Shown here: positions 1 to 9,182 of the stretch, piece after piece | How the letters are laid out: each line of letters starts with the position of its first letter | How positions within the stretch are numbered: the first letter of the stretch is position 1 | Source of the DNA: Gammaproteobacteria bacterium | GTDB lineage: Bacteria > Pseudomonadota > Gammaproteobacteria > Pseudomonadales > Halieaceae | Length of the DNA stretch: 64,000 nt | Direction: 5' to 3' | Assembly: GCA_024742415.1 (NCBI GenBank) | Contig: JANSYN010000007.1 | Span: 1 to 64,000 of the forward strand | Position numbers and translations under genes: made by a program | The notes under the pieces: generated by a model | Told to the model about the DNA's origin: nothing | The model's input: the letters and a program-made list of their open reading frames with translations, nothing else | Databases searched by the model: none

Positions 1-890
1 GGAGGTGTCTTCTTTGATAGACCCCAGGTCAACCTTTCCCGCGACTGGGCCGTCGTTGACTGCTGCGACGTCTATGAACGCAGTGCTTTCAACTTCTGCG
101 GTACCGTCGGAAACCGTAAAACTCAGCGGGACGTCATCGCCGTTGAAGTTCTCCGTCGGCTTGAAGGTGAAGGTTCCATCGCCATTGTCAGAAACGGATC
201 CGAGCTTCTCGTCCACTTTAACGCTGGTGACTTTCAGGTCATCACCGTCGATGTCTGACGCCCCGGCGAGAAGCTCATCGGCTTTGAAAGTGATTGAGGT
301 GTCTTCTTTGATAGCCCCCAGGTCAACCTTTTCCGCGACAGGGCCGTCGTTGACCGCGGCCACGTCAATGAACGCAGTGCTTTGAACTTCGGCCACGCCA
401 TCAGAAACCGTAAAATTCAGCGGCACATCATCGCCGTTGAAGTTCTCCGTCGGCTTGAAGGTGAAGGTTCCATCGCCATTGTCGGAAACGGAGCCGAGTT
501 TCTCGTCAACGGTGACGCTGGTGACCTTCAGGTTATCGCCGTCGATGTCTGACGCTCCGGCCAGCAAATCATCTGCCCCGAAGGTGAGAGACGAGTCTTC
601 ATTGACCGAAGCAAGATCGACCATGTCGGCCACGGGATCATCGTTCACTGCCAGCACATTCAGCGACGCATTGCTTTCTACCGAATGCTCACCGTCAGAG
701 ACTGTGAAGGTCAGCGGTAGGTCTTCGCCGTTGAAGTTGGCCGCTGGATCGAAGGTAAAGCTGCCATCACCATTGATGGTGATACTGCCAAGCTCCGGAT
801 CAACCCTTATATCCGTTACTGTGAGGGTGTCGCCATCGGGATCTAACGTGCCGTGCAAAAGATCATCGAGACGAAAGGTGATCGAAGTGT
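1..890 (-). repeat. About 294-297 bp tandem repeats encoding adhesin domains
   Basis: The same block (an acidic KEDTS-like junction, then DIDGD and NGDGTFTF motifs) recurs near positions 3, 297, 591 and 888 on the plus-strand map. The two copies closest to the window edge are almost identical at DNA level. Copies nearer the gene start have diverged, which suggests recent expansion or gene conversion towards the distal end. Confidence 0.85.
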
Positions 891-1701
891 CTTCCAGTGT
901 GGCCCCCAGATCGACATTTTCTACGATCGGCCTTTGATTTTCGGGTCCGGTATCTGGCTGGTCTGGCACGGCGCTATTGGTGCTGGTGTCGGCAGGCTGC
1001 GTCGAACTGCCCTGGACCGTTTCGAATACGTCGCCAGGCGGAGAATTATTCGTGTTCTCCGCTGTGGGTTGTGGGTTGTCCATCAGTGAGTCGGCAGGCA
1101 CTTCGATCAAGCCCTCCACGCTCGTGGTGTTGCCGCCTTCACTAACGTTAGCCTGCAGCGCCAGTACTTCGCCCACTTGATTATCGTAGGTATGAAGCGT
1201 CCATGTGCCATCGCCGTTGTCAACGATAGTGCCAGATTCTGGGCTGACAGTGAGCGAAGTGATTTCAACGACATTGCCGTTGCTGTATCCGAGTGCAGGC
1301 AGCACGTCACTGGCGGTAAGCACGATTGGGCTGCCCAATTCAGCCTGGGCGGATAAAACCGATTCCGGTTTGTCGGGCGAGTCTTGCGTTGACTCCTCGG
1401 AATGTACTGGCGGCGTTCTATCTACTGCCTGATCTGCTACCTTCGAGTCCGCATTCGCCGAGATCTGCGCAGATGTATTGATTGCCGGGATGGAGCCAGC
1501 GGCTGTCACCATGCCCGAAGCGTCGCTGACCACATCTTCACCTTTGTCGATGAATATGTTTTGCAGCGACAGCTCTTCTTCACCCGAACCGGCGGGGGCT
1601 ATGTTGTCATCTTCATCACGCAAACGTGTTTTTTTCAACTGTTCAGAGTCAAACAGCTGTTCAGTAGATGCGTTTCGATCGTTCGTCTTTTCAGTACTCA
1701 T
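1..1701 (-). CDS. Tandem-95 / cadherin-like repeat adhesin, N-terminal part (cut by window edge)
   Basis: Reading the minus strand from an ATG at 1701 gives an uninterrupted frame to the window edge (at least 567 residues). The first ~250 residues are polar and acidic with no signal peptide, as expected for a type I secretion substrate whose signal is C-terminal. After that come repeats of about 98 residues, each with an Asp-rich DxDGD stretch, a DGTFTF strand, an NFNGDD motif and a FTVSDG strand. These are hallmarks of tandem-95 or cadherin-like domains in RTX/LapA-type adhesins, where the Asp residues bind calcium. The gene diverges from a type I secretion operon starting at 1952, so export by that system is a strong inference. 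The ribosome site before the ATG is weak. The C-terminus with RTX nonapeptides and secretion signal lies outside the window. Confidence 0.88.
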   Translation of the reverse strand, partial: MSTEKTNDRNASTEQLFDSEQLKKTRLRDEDDNIAPAGSGEEELSLQNIFIDKGEDVVSDASGMVTAAGSIPAINTSAQISANADSKVADQAVDRTPPVHSEESTQDSPDKPESVLSAQAELGSPIVLTASDVLPALGYSNGNVVEITSLTVSPESGTIVDNGDGTWTLHTYDNQVGEVLALQANVSEGGNTTSVEGLIEVPADSLMDNPQPTAENTNNSPPGDVFETVQGSSTQPADTSTNSAVPDQPDTGPENQRPIVENVDLGATLEDTSITFRLDDLLHGTLDPDGDTLTVTDIRVDPELGSITINGDGSFTFDPAANFNGEDLPLTFTVSDGEHSVESNASLNVLAVNDDPVADMVDLASVNEDSSLTFGADDLLAGASDIDGDNLKVTSVTVDEKLGSVSDNGDGTFTFKPTENFNGDDVPLNFTVSDGVAEVQSTAFIDVAAVNDGPVAEKVDLGAIKEDTSITFKADELLAGASDIDGDDLKVTSVKVDEKLGSVSDNGDGTFTFKPTENFNGDDVPLSFTVSDGTAEVESTAFIDVAAVNDGPVAGKVDLGSIKEDTS

Positions 1702-1796
1702 ACTCACACCCGAGGCTAAAGTTTTGTCCGAATTGGCCGATAAACTGGCCTGTGCGCGGTGAGAAACGCATTCAGGTTAGTCCCGATCGAGATTTG

Positions 1797-1824
1797 ATTA
1801 TCACGGCAAAAACAGGGAAAGCAA
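1797..1824 (-). promoter_or_regulatory. Candidate sigma-70 promoter of the adhesin gene
   Basis: On the minus strand a TTGCTT box (1819-1824) is followed by 16 bp and a GATAAT box (1797-1802), giving a leader of roughly 90 nt before the adhesin ATG. The DNA just upstream (1805-1858) is a run of A-tracts on the plus strand (T-tracts on the coding side), which could act as an UP element or a curved segment. Inferred from sequence only. Confidence 0.5.
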
Positions 1825-1951
1825 AACAAAAACACAAGAAAAGCCAAGAAAAACAAAAGCTTGTGATCTACTTCCGAATGCTGGGGAAGCGCGCGTTGCT
1901 GCGTGCGCGACGCACAAGGGAAGTCTCTGACGGATTAGAAGGGGTAGGATT

Positions 1952-3649
1952 TTGAAAAGGTATTCATTGCCAAAGGCGTGGCGCAGGACAGACGTTCTGG
2001 TGGCCTCCTTCGCCATTAATCTACTGGCGTTGGCATTGCCGATCGTTATTCTTCAATTTTATGACAGGGTCATTCCTTCGCAATCGGTTGGTACGTTCAC
2101 GGCGTTGATGACGGGTATGTTTGTGGTCGTATGCCTGGACGTCGTCATAAAAATGCTGCGCTCGGTGATTTTGAGTTGGGAAATCGCCCGGTTCGATCAT
2201 AAAGCCAGTGTTGATGCGATGGATTGCATCCTGCAAGCAGACACCCAGGCATTTGATGCCAGGCCTGCCGGGTTCTATATCGATCGAATTCACGCGCTCG
2301 AAAACATCCAGGAATTCTACTCGGGGCAGTCGATGTTGCTGCTTATTGACCTGCCGTTCGTTCTCATCTACCTCGTTCTTATTGCAATGATTGCTGGGCC
2401 GCTGGTGGCGATCCCGCTGGTTCTGGTGGCCGTTTTCTTCCTGGTTTCTGTGCGTACCGGTCGCAGCCTGCACAACAGCCTGGTGGCAAAATCAGAGATG
2501 GAGGATCGCAGGCAAAACTTCGTTATCGAATTGTTACAGGGTATTCACACGGCCAAGTCCATGGCCATGGAATCTCTGATGTTACGCCGCTACGAGAAAC
2601 TGCAGGCGCAAAGTGCGGAAGGTATCTACGAACTGAGCAAAATCAACAGTGTTTCTCAGGGCATCGGTGCCACGTTCTCGCAACTGGCGGTGATCTCCTT
2701 TGTTGCAGTTGGTAGCGTGGCCGTGGTCGGCGGTAGTCTGACTATGGGTGGTCTTGCCGCGTGCACAATGCTTACCAGTCGTACGCTACAGCCGGGTTTA
2801 CGTGCGATGGGTGTATGGACGCAGTTTCAATCGGTGCGGCTGGCCATTACCAAAGTCAACCAACTGTTCTCTGTACCTGCTGAAGTGTCCGGCACCTTCA
2901 CTTGCGAGAAAGCGATGGCGGGTCGCATAGATGTGAAGGATGTAGAGTTCACCTACGAGAGCGAGGAAGAGCCCTTGCTGCGCAAGCTTTCCTTGACGGT
3001 GGAACCTGGCGAGATCATCGGTATCTCAGGCAACAATGGTGCAGGCAAGAGTACATTGCTGGCGCTGCTGTCAGGATTCCTGCGTCCCCAGTCAGGCTCA
3101 ATCAGCATAGATGGCGTTAACCTGCAAGAGTTCGATACCGAGTTCCTCAGGGCGCAAACAGGAATAGTGCCGCAGCAGGGCGTAATTTTTGAAGGAACCA
3201 TCCTTGAGAACATGACGCTCTACCGTGAGGGCAAGGCGGCTGAGCAGGCCATGCAGTTGGCGGCAAAGCTCGGCTTGGGTGAGATTATCTCCAAGCTGCC
3301 GGATGGCCTCGATACCTATATCGGAGGCTCGGCGGCGGGGCGGCTGTCGGAGGGCGTGAAGCAGAAGATCATCATTGTGCGCTCGCTTGTTGGCAACCCC
3401 GGCATCATTTACTTCGACGATGCGAATGCAAACTTCGATATCAAAAACGACAAGAAACTGGTTGCGCTGATTGAGGAGATGAAAGGTACGCGAAGCATGA
3501 TCCTGGTCTCCCATCGTCCTTCCTTCCTGAAAATCTGTGATCGGCGGTTTGTGCTGCGCGACGGTGTGCTGGTGCCTGAAGAGCAAGCGCGACACACAGG
3601 TGCAGGTGCTGCGGTCAGTTCAACCACACTCAGTCTGGCAGGGGTGTAG
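1952..3649 (+). CDS. Type I secretion ABC exporter subunit, first of a pair
   Basis: The 565-residue product has an N-terminal six-helix exporter domain (about residues 15-310) and an ATPase domain. Walker A is GNNGAGKST at about 360, the signature is LSEGVKQ at about 465, and the Walker B ends Asp489-Asp490, so the usual catalytic glutamate is aspartate. The switch histidine is in VSHRPS. There is no N-terminal C39-like domain. I chose the TTG at 1952, which has a GGGG/TAGGA ribosome site just before it, since no ATG lies near the start of the conserved region. It is followed 7 nt later by a second, different ABC gene and then an HlyD gene. That layout is typical of an inner-membrane complex exporting a large RTX adhesin. 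Together with the next protein it probably forms a heterodimer. Confidence 0.88.
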   Translation: MKRYSLPKAWRRTDVLVASFAINLLALALPIVILQFYDRVIPSQSVGTFTALMTGMFVVVCLDVVIKMLRSVILSWEIARFDHKASVDAMDCILQADTQAFDARPAGFYIDRIHALENIQEFYSGQSMLLLIDLPFVLIYLVLIAMIAGPLVAIPLVLVAVFFLVSVRTGRSLHNSLVAKSEMEDRRQNFVIELLQGIHTAKSMAMESLMLRRYEKLQAQSAEGIYELSKINSVSQGIGATFSQLAVISFVAVGSVAVVGGSLTMGGLAACTMLTSRTLQPGLRAMGVWTQFQSVRLAITKVNQLFSVPAEVSGTFTCEKAMAGRIDVKDVEFTYESEEEPLLRKLSLTVEPGEIIGISGNNGAGKSTLLALLSGFLRPQSGSISIDGVNLQEFDTEFLRAQTGIVPQQGVIFEGTILENMTLYREGKAAEQAMQLAAKLGLGEIISKLPDGLDTYIGGSAAGRLSEGVKQKIIIVRSLVGNPGIIYFDDANANFDIKNDKKLVALIEEMKGTRSMILVSHRPSFLKICDRRFVLRDGVLVPEEQARHTGAGAAVSSTTLSLAGV

Positions 3650-3656
3650 CGGGATC

Positions 3657-5858
3657 ATGAACTCAATATTAGGCACAATACCCCAGGCCCCGAGCGCCAA
3701 CCGGCACAACAAGCCCTGGGAAGACCATAACGTGCAGGCTTTGCGGGAAGGTGACAGGGAGGCGTTTGCACAGGTTTCACCCTTTGCGGCGTGTCTTTTC
3801 CCCTTGCTTGAGGCGCTGGGAAGAACGGGGATTAATCGGGAGTTGCTTGAAGCCGTTCCGCATTTTGCCGGCAAGCTGGATCTCGTTGACTTACGCAATA
3901 TTCTCGTAAACCTGGGTTATGAGAGTGACGCCACAGAAATGCCGCTGGCGAAGATTCGCGAGGAACTGTACCCCGTTCTGTACCAATCCAGGGAGGCCGG
4001 CGTTCTGGTGTTGTGTGACCGCATCGGCGATACAGTGCATTACTACGATGCGCAACAGCGCAGGCACATGAGCGCCAATGTGCATGAAATTGCGCTTAAG
4101 GGCACCGCTTACCTTTTCACCGATCAACACCCGACCCACGGAGTGCGCCAGCAGAACGGCGGCAGCGCAGAGTGGTTTTCCAGCCTTGCCGGGCGGTTCC
4201 GCAAGGTGGTTGGCCATCTTTTGTTGATGACGTTTGTGATCAACCTGAGTGCTCTTGCGATACCGATCTTCATCATGGTGATCTATGACAAAGTGATTGG
4301 TGCCAAGTCGCTCGAAAGTCTTCCCATGATACTGGTGGGTGTGGGCATCCTTATTGTCGCCGATCTGTTACTGCGCTTTCAGAAAGCCAAAGCCCTTGGG
4401 GCAGTGGCTGGAAGGCTGGACTACCTGATAGGCGTGGAAACATTCAAGCAACTGCTGTTCCTCCCTCCTGGTTTCACCGAGCGCTCCACTGTGTCTGCGC
4501 AACTGACGCGGCTGAAACAGTTTGATTCGCTGCGCGACTTTTTTACCGGCCCGAGTGCTGGCTTTGTGCTGGACATGCCGTTCATTGTGATCTTCATTCT
4601 GGCGGTAGCGGTGCTGGCGGGCCCCGTGGCCATTGTGCCGCTGGTGATGATCGCAGTGTATGCATTGCTTGGGCTGGTGCTGCGTCCGCCACTGGATCGC
4701 AAGGTGCTGCGCTCCGGCAAGGCGCGTACCGATAAACAGGCGATGCTCATGCAGACGTTTGAAGGTCGCCGTGAAATCAAGGCGATTGGAGGCGAGGCGG
4801 TTTGGCGTGAGCGATTCCGCGAAGTGTCGGGCGAGGCCGTGCGTTCGAACTATGACATTTTTGTGGCCAATGCGCTGATGACCAATCTGTCACAGGCGCT
4901 CATGACGATCTGTGGCATTGCGGTGCTCGCGCTGGGCGCGCTGCAGGTGATGTCGGGCGCCATGACGGTGGGCGCGCTGATTGCGACGATGACGCTGGCC
5001 TGGCGTGTGCTTACCCCCCTTCAGGGTATGTTCCTGTCGTACTCAAAGCTGCAGCAGATGCTCAAATCAATCGGCCAGATTAACAATCTGATGAAGCTTA
5101 AAGTGGAGAAGGACGAAAGCCATGCGGAGCTGCACGAGCAGCCCAAATCGCGCGACCTGATGCTTGATCGAGTGAGCTTTCGCTACGACGCCGGCAGTGA
5201 CCCGGCGTTACTTGGGGTGAGCTTCAAGGTGGAGCCGGGCGAGATGCTCGCCGTGGTGGGTCTAACAGGCTCGGGAAAGTCCACGCTCCTGAAACTTATT
5301 GCTGGCATGTATAAACCGCAGGCGGGAACACTGTTGCTCGATGGCGTGGATTTAAGGCAGTTGAATGCGATGGAACTGCGCCGCTCTATTGCCTATGTGC
5401 CACAGGAGATACGCATGTTCCATGGCACGATCGCACAGAACATTCGCCTTAACAACTGCCTGGCCTCGCAAGACAAGCTGGAGGAGGCTGCGGCCAAGGC
5501 TGGCATTCTCAACGACATTCTCAGCTTGCCCCAGGGCTTTGATACCAAGCTTGGCGACAAGGCCATCAAGCGCTTTCCACCCGGTTTTATGCGTGCGCTG
5601 TCTATCGCCCGGGCGTTCTCCTGCAACGCCAAGGTCGTATTGCTGGACGAGCCGGGCGCCTCGCTGGATTTCGCCAGTGACCTGCGCTTCATGGAGCAGC
5701 TCAAGAAACTCAAGGGAGAACACACCGTGGTGATGGTCAGCCATCGCCCCAGCCACATTCGCCTGGCCGACAAGGCCGTATTACTGGAACAGGGCAGCGT
5801 GAAACACCTTGGCAGCCCTGAGAAAGCCGTTGAATTGTTGATGAGTATGCCGTCATGA
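3657..5858 (+). CDS. Type I secretion ABC exporter subunit with N-terminal C39-like domain
   Basis: From the ATG at 3657 the product has 733 residues. Residues 1-160 form a C39-peptidase-like region without an evident active site, as in HlyB/LapB-type exporters where it binds the unfolded substrate. Residues ~170-480 hold the transmembrane helices, and the rest is the ATPase. Walker A is GLTGSGKST (about 535), Walker B is VVLLDEP with Asp664-Glu665, and the H-loop is VSHRPS. The expected LSGGQ signature is replaced by FPPGF (about 640-644). A catalytic Walker B but a broken signature is the complement of the preceding subunit's defects, which fits an asymmetric heterodimer with one working ATP site. 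A longer frame upstream overlaps the previous gene and is less likely to be the true start. Confidence 0.88.
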   Translation: MNSILGTIPQAPSANRHNKPWEDHNVQALREGDREAFAQVSPFAACLFPLLEALGRTGINRELLEAVPHFAGKLDLVDLRNILVNLGYESDATEMPLAKIREELYPVLYQSREAGVLVLCDRIGDTVHYYDAQQRRHMSANVHEIALKGTAYLFTDQHPTHGVRQQNGGSAEWFSSLAGRFRKVVGHLLLMTFVINLSALAIPIFIMVIYDKVIGAKSLESLPMILVGVGILIVADLLLRFQKAKALGAVAGRLDYLIGVETFKQLLFLPPGFTERSTVSAQLTRLKQFDSLRDFFTGPSAGFVLDMPFIVIFILAVAVLAGPVAIVPLVMIAVYALLGLVLRPPLDRKVLRSGKARTDKQAMLMQTFEGRREIKAIGGEAVWRERFREVSGEAVRSNYDIFVANALMTNLSQALMTICGIAVLALGALQVMSGAMTVGALIATMTLAWRVLTPLQGMFLSYSKLQQMLKSIGQINNLMKLKVEKDESHAELHEQPKSRDLMLDRVSFRYDAGSDPALLGVSFKVEPGEMLAVVGLTGSGKSTLLKLIAGMYKPQAGTLLLDGVDLRQLNAMELRRSIAYVPQEIRMFHGTIAQNIRLNNCLASQDKLEEAAAKAGILNDILSLPQGFDTKLGDKAIKRFPPGFMRALSIARAFSCNAKVVLLDEPGASLDFASDLRFMEQLKKLKGEHTVVMVSHRPSHIRLADKAVLLEQGSVKHLGSPEKAVELLMSMPS

Positions 5859-7210
5859 GTGAAGTCAAGAACACCCCAAATTCCGCTAGCGATTCATCTC
5901 TGCCTCGCGCGAGGGCGAGGTTTCTCGCGCAAGCGATAGAACTTGAAGAAGAGGGCATCTCGGAAACGGTGAAGTACTCGGTATACACCATCATGGGGCT
6001 GCTGGTTCTGGTGATGGTATGGATGTCGCTTACACGTGTGAGTGAAGTCACTATCACACCCGGAAAAGTGGTACCGCGCGGTTATATTCATAACATCCAG
6101 CATCTTGAGGGCGGTATCGTAGGTGATATTCATGTTCAGGATGGTGACAGGGTAGAGGCGGGCGACCTGCTGGTGAGCTTTGCACCACCGGCCACCGAGG
6201 CAGATTTTGACCAGCTCGCGATTCGCAAGGTGATACTGGAGTTCGACCTTGCGCGCCTGGCCGCCCTGAGAGACGGGAGCGAGCCGACCTTCAGCGAAGA
6301 ATTGCTGGCGTACCCGCAACTGGCCGCCAAGGAAGCGCAAGCCGTGGAGATACAGGCCGCGAGCTATGCCAGCGAGCTCAGCGTGATTGACGCACGTATC
6401 GCCCAGCGCAGCAGCGAGTTGCAACGCCAGCGCAATCAGGTGCAGTTGCTGAAGAAAGAAACCAGCCTGCTACAGAGGCAGGTGGATATTCGCAGTGAGC
6501 TGGCTGCGAAGCAGGCGATATCGCAAACCGATCTGCTCAGCGTGCAAAGCCAGCTTGCCTCAATGGAAAGCGATCTGCGTCAGGCGAGCGACAGCGTTAA
6601 TGTGGCCGAGACTGCGCTGGCCGAAGAACGCCAGCGACGCGAGGAAGCCCAGGCGGGGCACCGCAAGCAGATCGAGCGGGAAATGGCGCAGGCAGAGAAC
6701 CAGCTGGCAGAGGTGCAAAGCGCGCTTGTAAAAGCCAAAGACAAAGTTGACCGTTTGCAGGTATATGCACCTGTTACCGGAATTGTGCAGGGCTTGACCG
6801 TCACCACGATCAATGCGGTGGTGCGTCCGGGGGATGTGATTATGCAAGTCGTACCGGTAGACGACGAGATGATTGTTGAATCGCGCTTGATGCCGAACGA
6901 AGTAGGTTACATACACCCCGGTCAGTTGGCCGAAGTGAAGATCGACAGCTATGACGCCACACGTTTCGGCACGATAAAAGGCCTGGTACGTCAGATTTCG
7001 CCGTCTACTTATCTGGATGAGAATGCCAATCCGTACTACAAGGTAAAGGTCTCACTCGACAAGGCTTTCATGGGCAACCAGAAGGGAGAGATGGATATCA
7101 TCCCTGGTATGACCGTGCAGGTAGATATTATTACCGGTTCGAAAAGCATCATGGAATACCTTATGAAGCCGGTGACACGCGGTTTCAATAGCGCGTTTGC
7201 GCAGCGATGA
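5855..7210 (+). CDS. HlyD/LapC-type membrane fusion protein of type I secretion
   Basis: This 451-residue protein begins at an ATG overlapping the previous stop by 4 bp, so the two genes are likely translationally coupled. A cytoplasmic N-terminus precedes one membrane helix (about residues 43-61). A lipoyl/barrel-sandwich half (GGIVGDIHVQDGDRVEAG) follows, then a long alpha-helical hairpin rich in Gln, Glu and Ala (about 150-290), the second lipoyl half (YAPVTGIVQGL) and a beta-barrel domain. This is the classic layout of the periplasmic adaptor that links the ABC pair to a TolC-type outer-membrane channel. No TolC gene is in the window, so the channel is probably encoded elsewhere. Confidence 0.92.
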   Translation: MSEVKNTPNSASDSSLPRARARFLAQAIELEEEGISETVKYSVYTIMGLLVLVMVWMSLTRVSEVTITPGKVVPRGYIHNIQHLEGGIVGDIHVQDGDRVEAGDLLVSFAPPATEADFDQLAIRKVILEFDLARLAALRDGSEPTFSEELLAYPQLAAKEAQAVEIQAASYASELSVIDARIAQRSSELQRQRNQVQLLKKETSLLQRQVDIRSELAAKQAISQTDLLSVQSQLASMESDLRQASDSVNVAETALAEERQRREEAQAGHRKQIEREMAQAENQLAEVQSALVKAKDKVDRLQVYAPVTGIVQGLTVTTINAVVRPGDVIMQVVPVDDEMIVESRLMPNEVGYIHPGQLAEVKIDSYDATRFGTIKGLVRQISPSTYLDENANPYYKVKVSLDKAFMGNQKGEMDIIPGMTVQVDIITGSKSIMEYLMKPVTRGFNSAFAQR

Positions 7211-7361
7211 GCCTGTGGGTGGGTTATGGAAATTAACTCCACCGGACCAAGGAAATCCAGCTCCTCACCTCAGGCAATCGCCGTGCTCCACGCACTGAAT
7301 GCACTGATCCTGCCTAGAATGCGAGCGAGCTACCGTTAGAGCACGCAGTGTTTGATGACGG
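7211..7361. other. Intergenic space between converging genes
   Basis: The secretion operon and the hydrolase gene converge here. I see no convincing hairpin followed by a T-tract and no reading frame worth calling. Confidence 0.5.
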
Positions 7362-8423
7362 TTAACCTGCCATCATTCGCTGCACGAATTTTGCCGCCAG
7401 GCTCAATGATTGCTTCGCCTGCGCGTCATTGAAGCGCTCTAAATGGTGGCGCGGGCTGTCCCAGTAGTTTATCTCCGCGGTAACTCCCGCATGATTTGCG
7501 TTTTCAACCAGGCGCAGAGCATCGTCGAAATGCATGTCAGATCGGCTGGTGTGAATTGCAAGCGGTGGCATTCCCTCAAGGTCTGCGTAGATAGCCGAGG
7601 CAAGTGGATCAGTTGCCATTTGATCCCCAAGATAGGCGCGTGCGCAAAATGCGGCTGTTTCCATGCGAAATGGACTCTCGCTCGTTGAACTCTTGGTGAT
7701 GTACGACCAGCCACTCAGGCTGAGATCCATCCAGGGTGAGAAAAGAACAACGCAAGCAGGTTGCGGCAGATTCTCCCGCCGAATAACCTGCAGGGCGCCC
7801 AACGTGATCGATGCGCCTGCAGTGTCGGCGGAGAAAGTGATCTGCTCCGGGCGGTATTGCTCCAGCAGCCAACGGTAGAGCGCCACAGTGTCTTCAATGG
7901 GTTTTGGGAAGGGGTGTTCCGGAGCGAGCCTGTGACCGTTCAGTATGCCATCACATTGCGCGTGCTCAGCGAATTGTTCTGCGCAGTTTATTTGACGTTG
8001 CGAGGCAGGCAATATGAATCCTCCGCCAGCGGTGTACAGCAGCACACCACGATCTTTGCGCGGCTGCGTCAGCCAGTAGGAATCAACGGGCGCATCCTCC
8101 ACTTCCGGTAAGCGCCTGGCAGGCTGCGAGGCCATGCTGAGCGTCGAGAGCTTGCCACTTAGATAACCGCTACGGTATCTCTGCAGCATCGCCGTTAGTG
8201 CCTCTGGCTGGTCGAGCAGGGGAAAACTTGCCTTGATGCGATTGAGTAGAATGGTTTCAATCGCCCGATTCTCGATACGCGCCAGCAATCGCCGTATTTG
8301 AAACAGCACAGTGCGCTGTTGCGTGCCCATGGACCGCGCCAAGCCATCTTGGACCAGTACCAGCAGTCGTTGTTCTGTGCCTGTGCTCAGGGCATTGGCC
8401 ATTGCACTTGCTGATCCGTCCAC
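7362..8423 (-). CDS. HSL-like alpha/beta hydrolase with Thr in place of the nucleophile Ser
   Basis: The C-terminal ~230 residues match the hormone-sensitive-lipase/esterase fold. An AGGG stretch sits where HGGG (oxyanion hole) is usual. SADTAGAS is where GDSAGG is usual. A C-terminal Asp is in SRSDMHFDD and a His in SPRHH. Codon 201 at the nucleophile position is ACT (Thr) instead of a Ser codon, so the protein may be inactive, altered in chemistry, or a binding protein. The N-terminal ~110 residues are an unrecognised extension. The start is a GTG at 8423 with a GGAGG ribosome site 4 nt away. The gene diverges from a LuxR-type regulator, which may control it. Confidence 0.8.
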   Translation of the reverse strand: MDGSASAMANALSTGTEQRLLVLVQDGLARSMGTQQRTVLFQIRRLLARIENRAIETILLNRIKASFPLLDQPEALTAMLQRYRSGYLSGKLSTLSMASQPARRLPEVEDAPVDSYWLTQPRKDRGVLLYTAGGGFILPASQRQINCAEQFAEHAQCDGILNGHRLAPEHPFPKPIEDTVALYRWLLEQYRPEQITFSADTAGASITLGALQVIRRENLPQPACVVLFSPWMDLSLSGWSYITKSSTSESPFRMETAAFCARAYLGDQMATDPLASAIYADLEGMPPLAIHTSRSDMHFDDALRLVENANHAGVTAEINYWDSPRHHLERFNDAQAKQSLSLAAKFVQRMMAG

Positions 8424-8584
8424 TATACCTCCACTGCCTTTCTGACAGTGACGCCCACCGATGTATCCACTGCGCCTTTACCGTGTTCAGTCTGTAGCGT
8501 GGTAGGCTAGCATAGTGCTTTGTGAATGGCATCGCTTGCATTGCCCGCGGTGCTCGCAGTGCCTTGAATCGATCAGACGGCTGA

Positions 8585-8998
8585 ATGGGTATGCACAGAG
8601 AGTTTGCAAATTCACCTGAAGAGCTCGTGAGACTGCTCACGGAGTTGGGGGTCGTAGGCGCCGATCAACTCGATGAGGCCCGCATTGCGAATCGTCTGCG
8701 GGAGGTGTTTGCACAGATGCCTGAAGATGTGCTTCAGGACCTCACGCAACGTGCCCACGAGGTGCTGCAGGAAAAGCCCTCTGGCGTCAATGCGTTGGCT
8801 TCACGCTGTCAGCTAACGCGGGCAGAGCACCTGTTGTTAAATAGCCTGTGTGAGGGTCTTAGCATCTCGGAGCATGCCCAGAAGTACGACCTGAGCAAGC
8901 ATACGGTGCGTACGCATATGCAACGCATTCGGGAGAAAACCGGTGTGAAACGTCAGGCCGAAGTCGTACGGCTGGCACTACAACAACAAGACGATTAA
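8585..8998 (+). CDS. Small LuxR-type (GerE) transcriptional regulator
   Basis: The 137-residue product ends in a clear LuxR/GerE helix-turn-helix (about residues 78-133): LTRAEHLLLNSLCEGLS leads into the recognition helix KHTVRTHMQRIREKTGV. The N-terminal 75 residues are acidic and helical and match no receiver or autoinducer-binding domain I know, so the signal is unknown. It is divergent from the hydrolase and lies 184 bp upstream of a TPR/outer-membrane protein gene. Either neighbour could be its target. Confidence 0.85.
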   Translation: MGMHREFANSPEELVRLLTELGVVGADQLDEARIANRLREVFAQMPEDVLQDLTQRAHEVLQEKPSGVNALASRCQLTRAEHLLLNSLCEGLSISEHAQKYDLSKHTVRTHMQRIREKTGVKRQAEVVRLALQQQDD

Positions 8999-9095
8999 AA
9001 ACAAGACGATGAAAGCGCTGCTACAAGTAGCTGGCGCCAGCGCCTGGCACAGCGCGTGAACCATCTCGCAAGATTTTGTGAATTTCTGAACAATA

Positions 9096-9111
9096 TACGT
9101 CAAACGACGTA
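9096..9111. promoter_or_regulatory. Inverted repeat upstream of the TPR/outer-membrane gene
   Basis: TACGTC and GACGTA face each other across a 4-bp spacer, about 70 bp before the ATG at 9183. Its size and symmetry suit a dimeric regulator; the adjacent LuxR-type protein is the obvious candidate. No clear -10/-35 pair was found next to it. Confidence 0.4.
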
Positions 9112-9182
9112 CGTTTTGCCTTGGCACTATCTCTAGTATCCAAAGAGCTTGTCAGCACTTTCGGACACTACGAGGTACGAAC

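Noticed and set aside
5-937. Plus-strand open frames rich in Ser, Pro and Thr across the first kilobase
   Set aside because: They are the antisense of the adhesin repeats; the minus-strand frame gives clear tandem-95 motifs.
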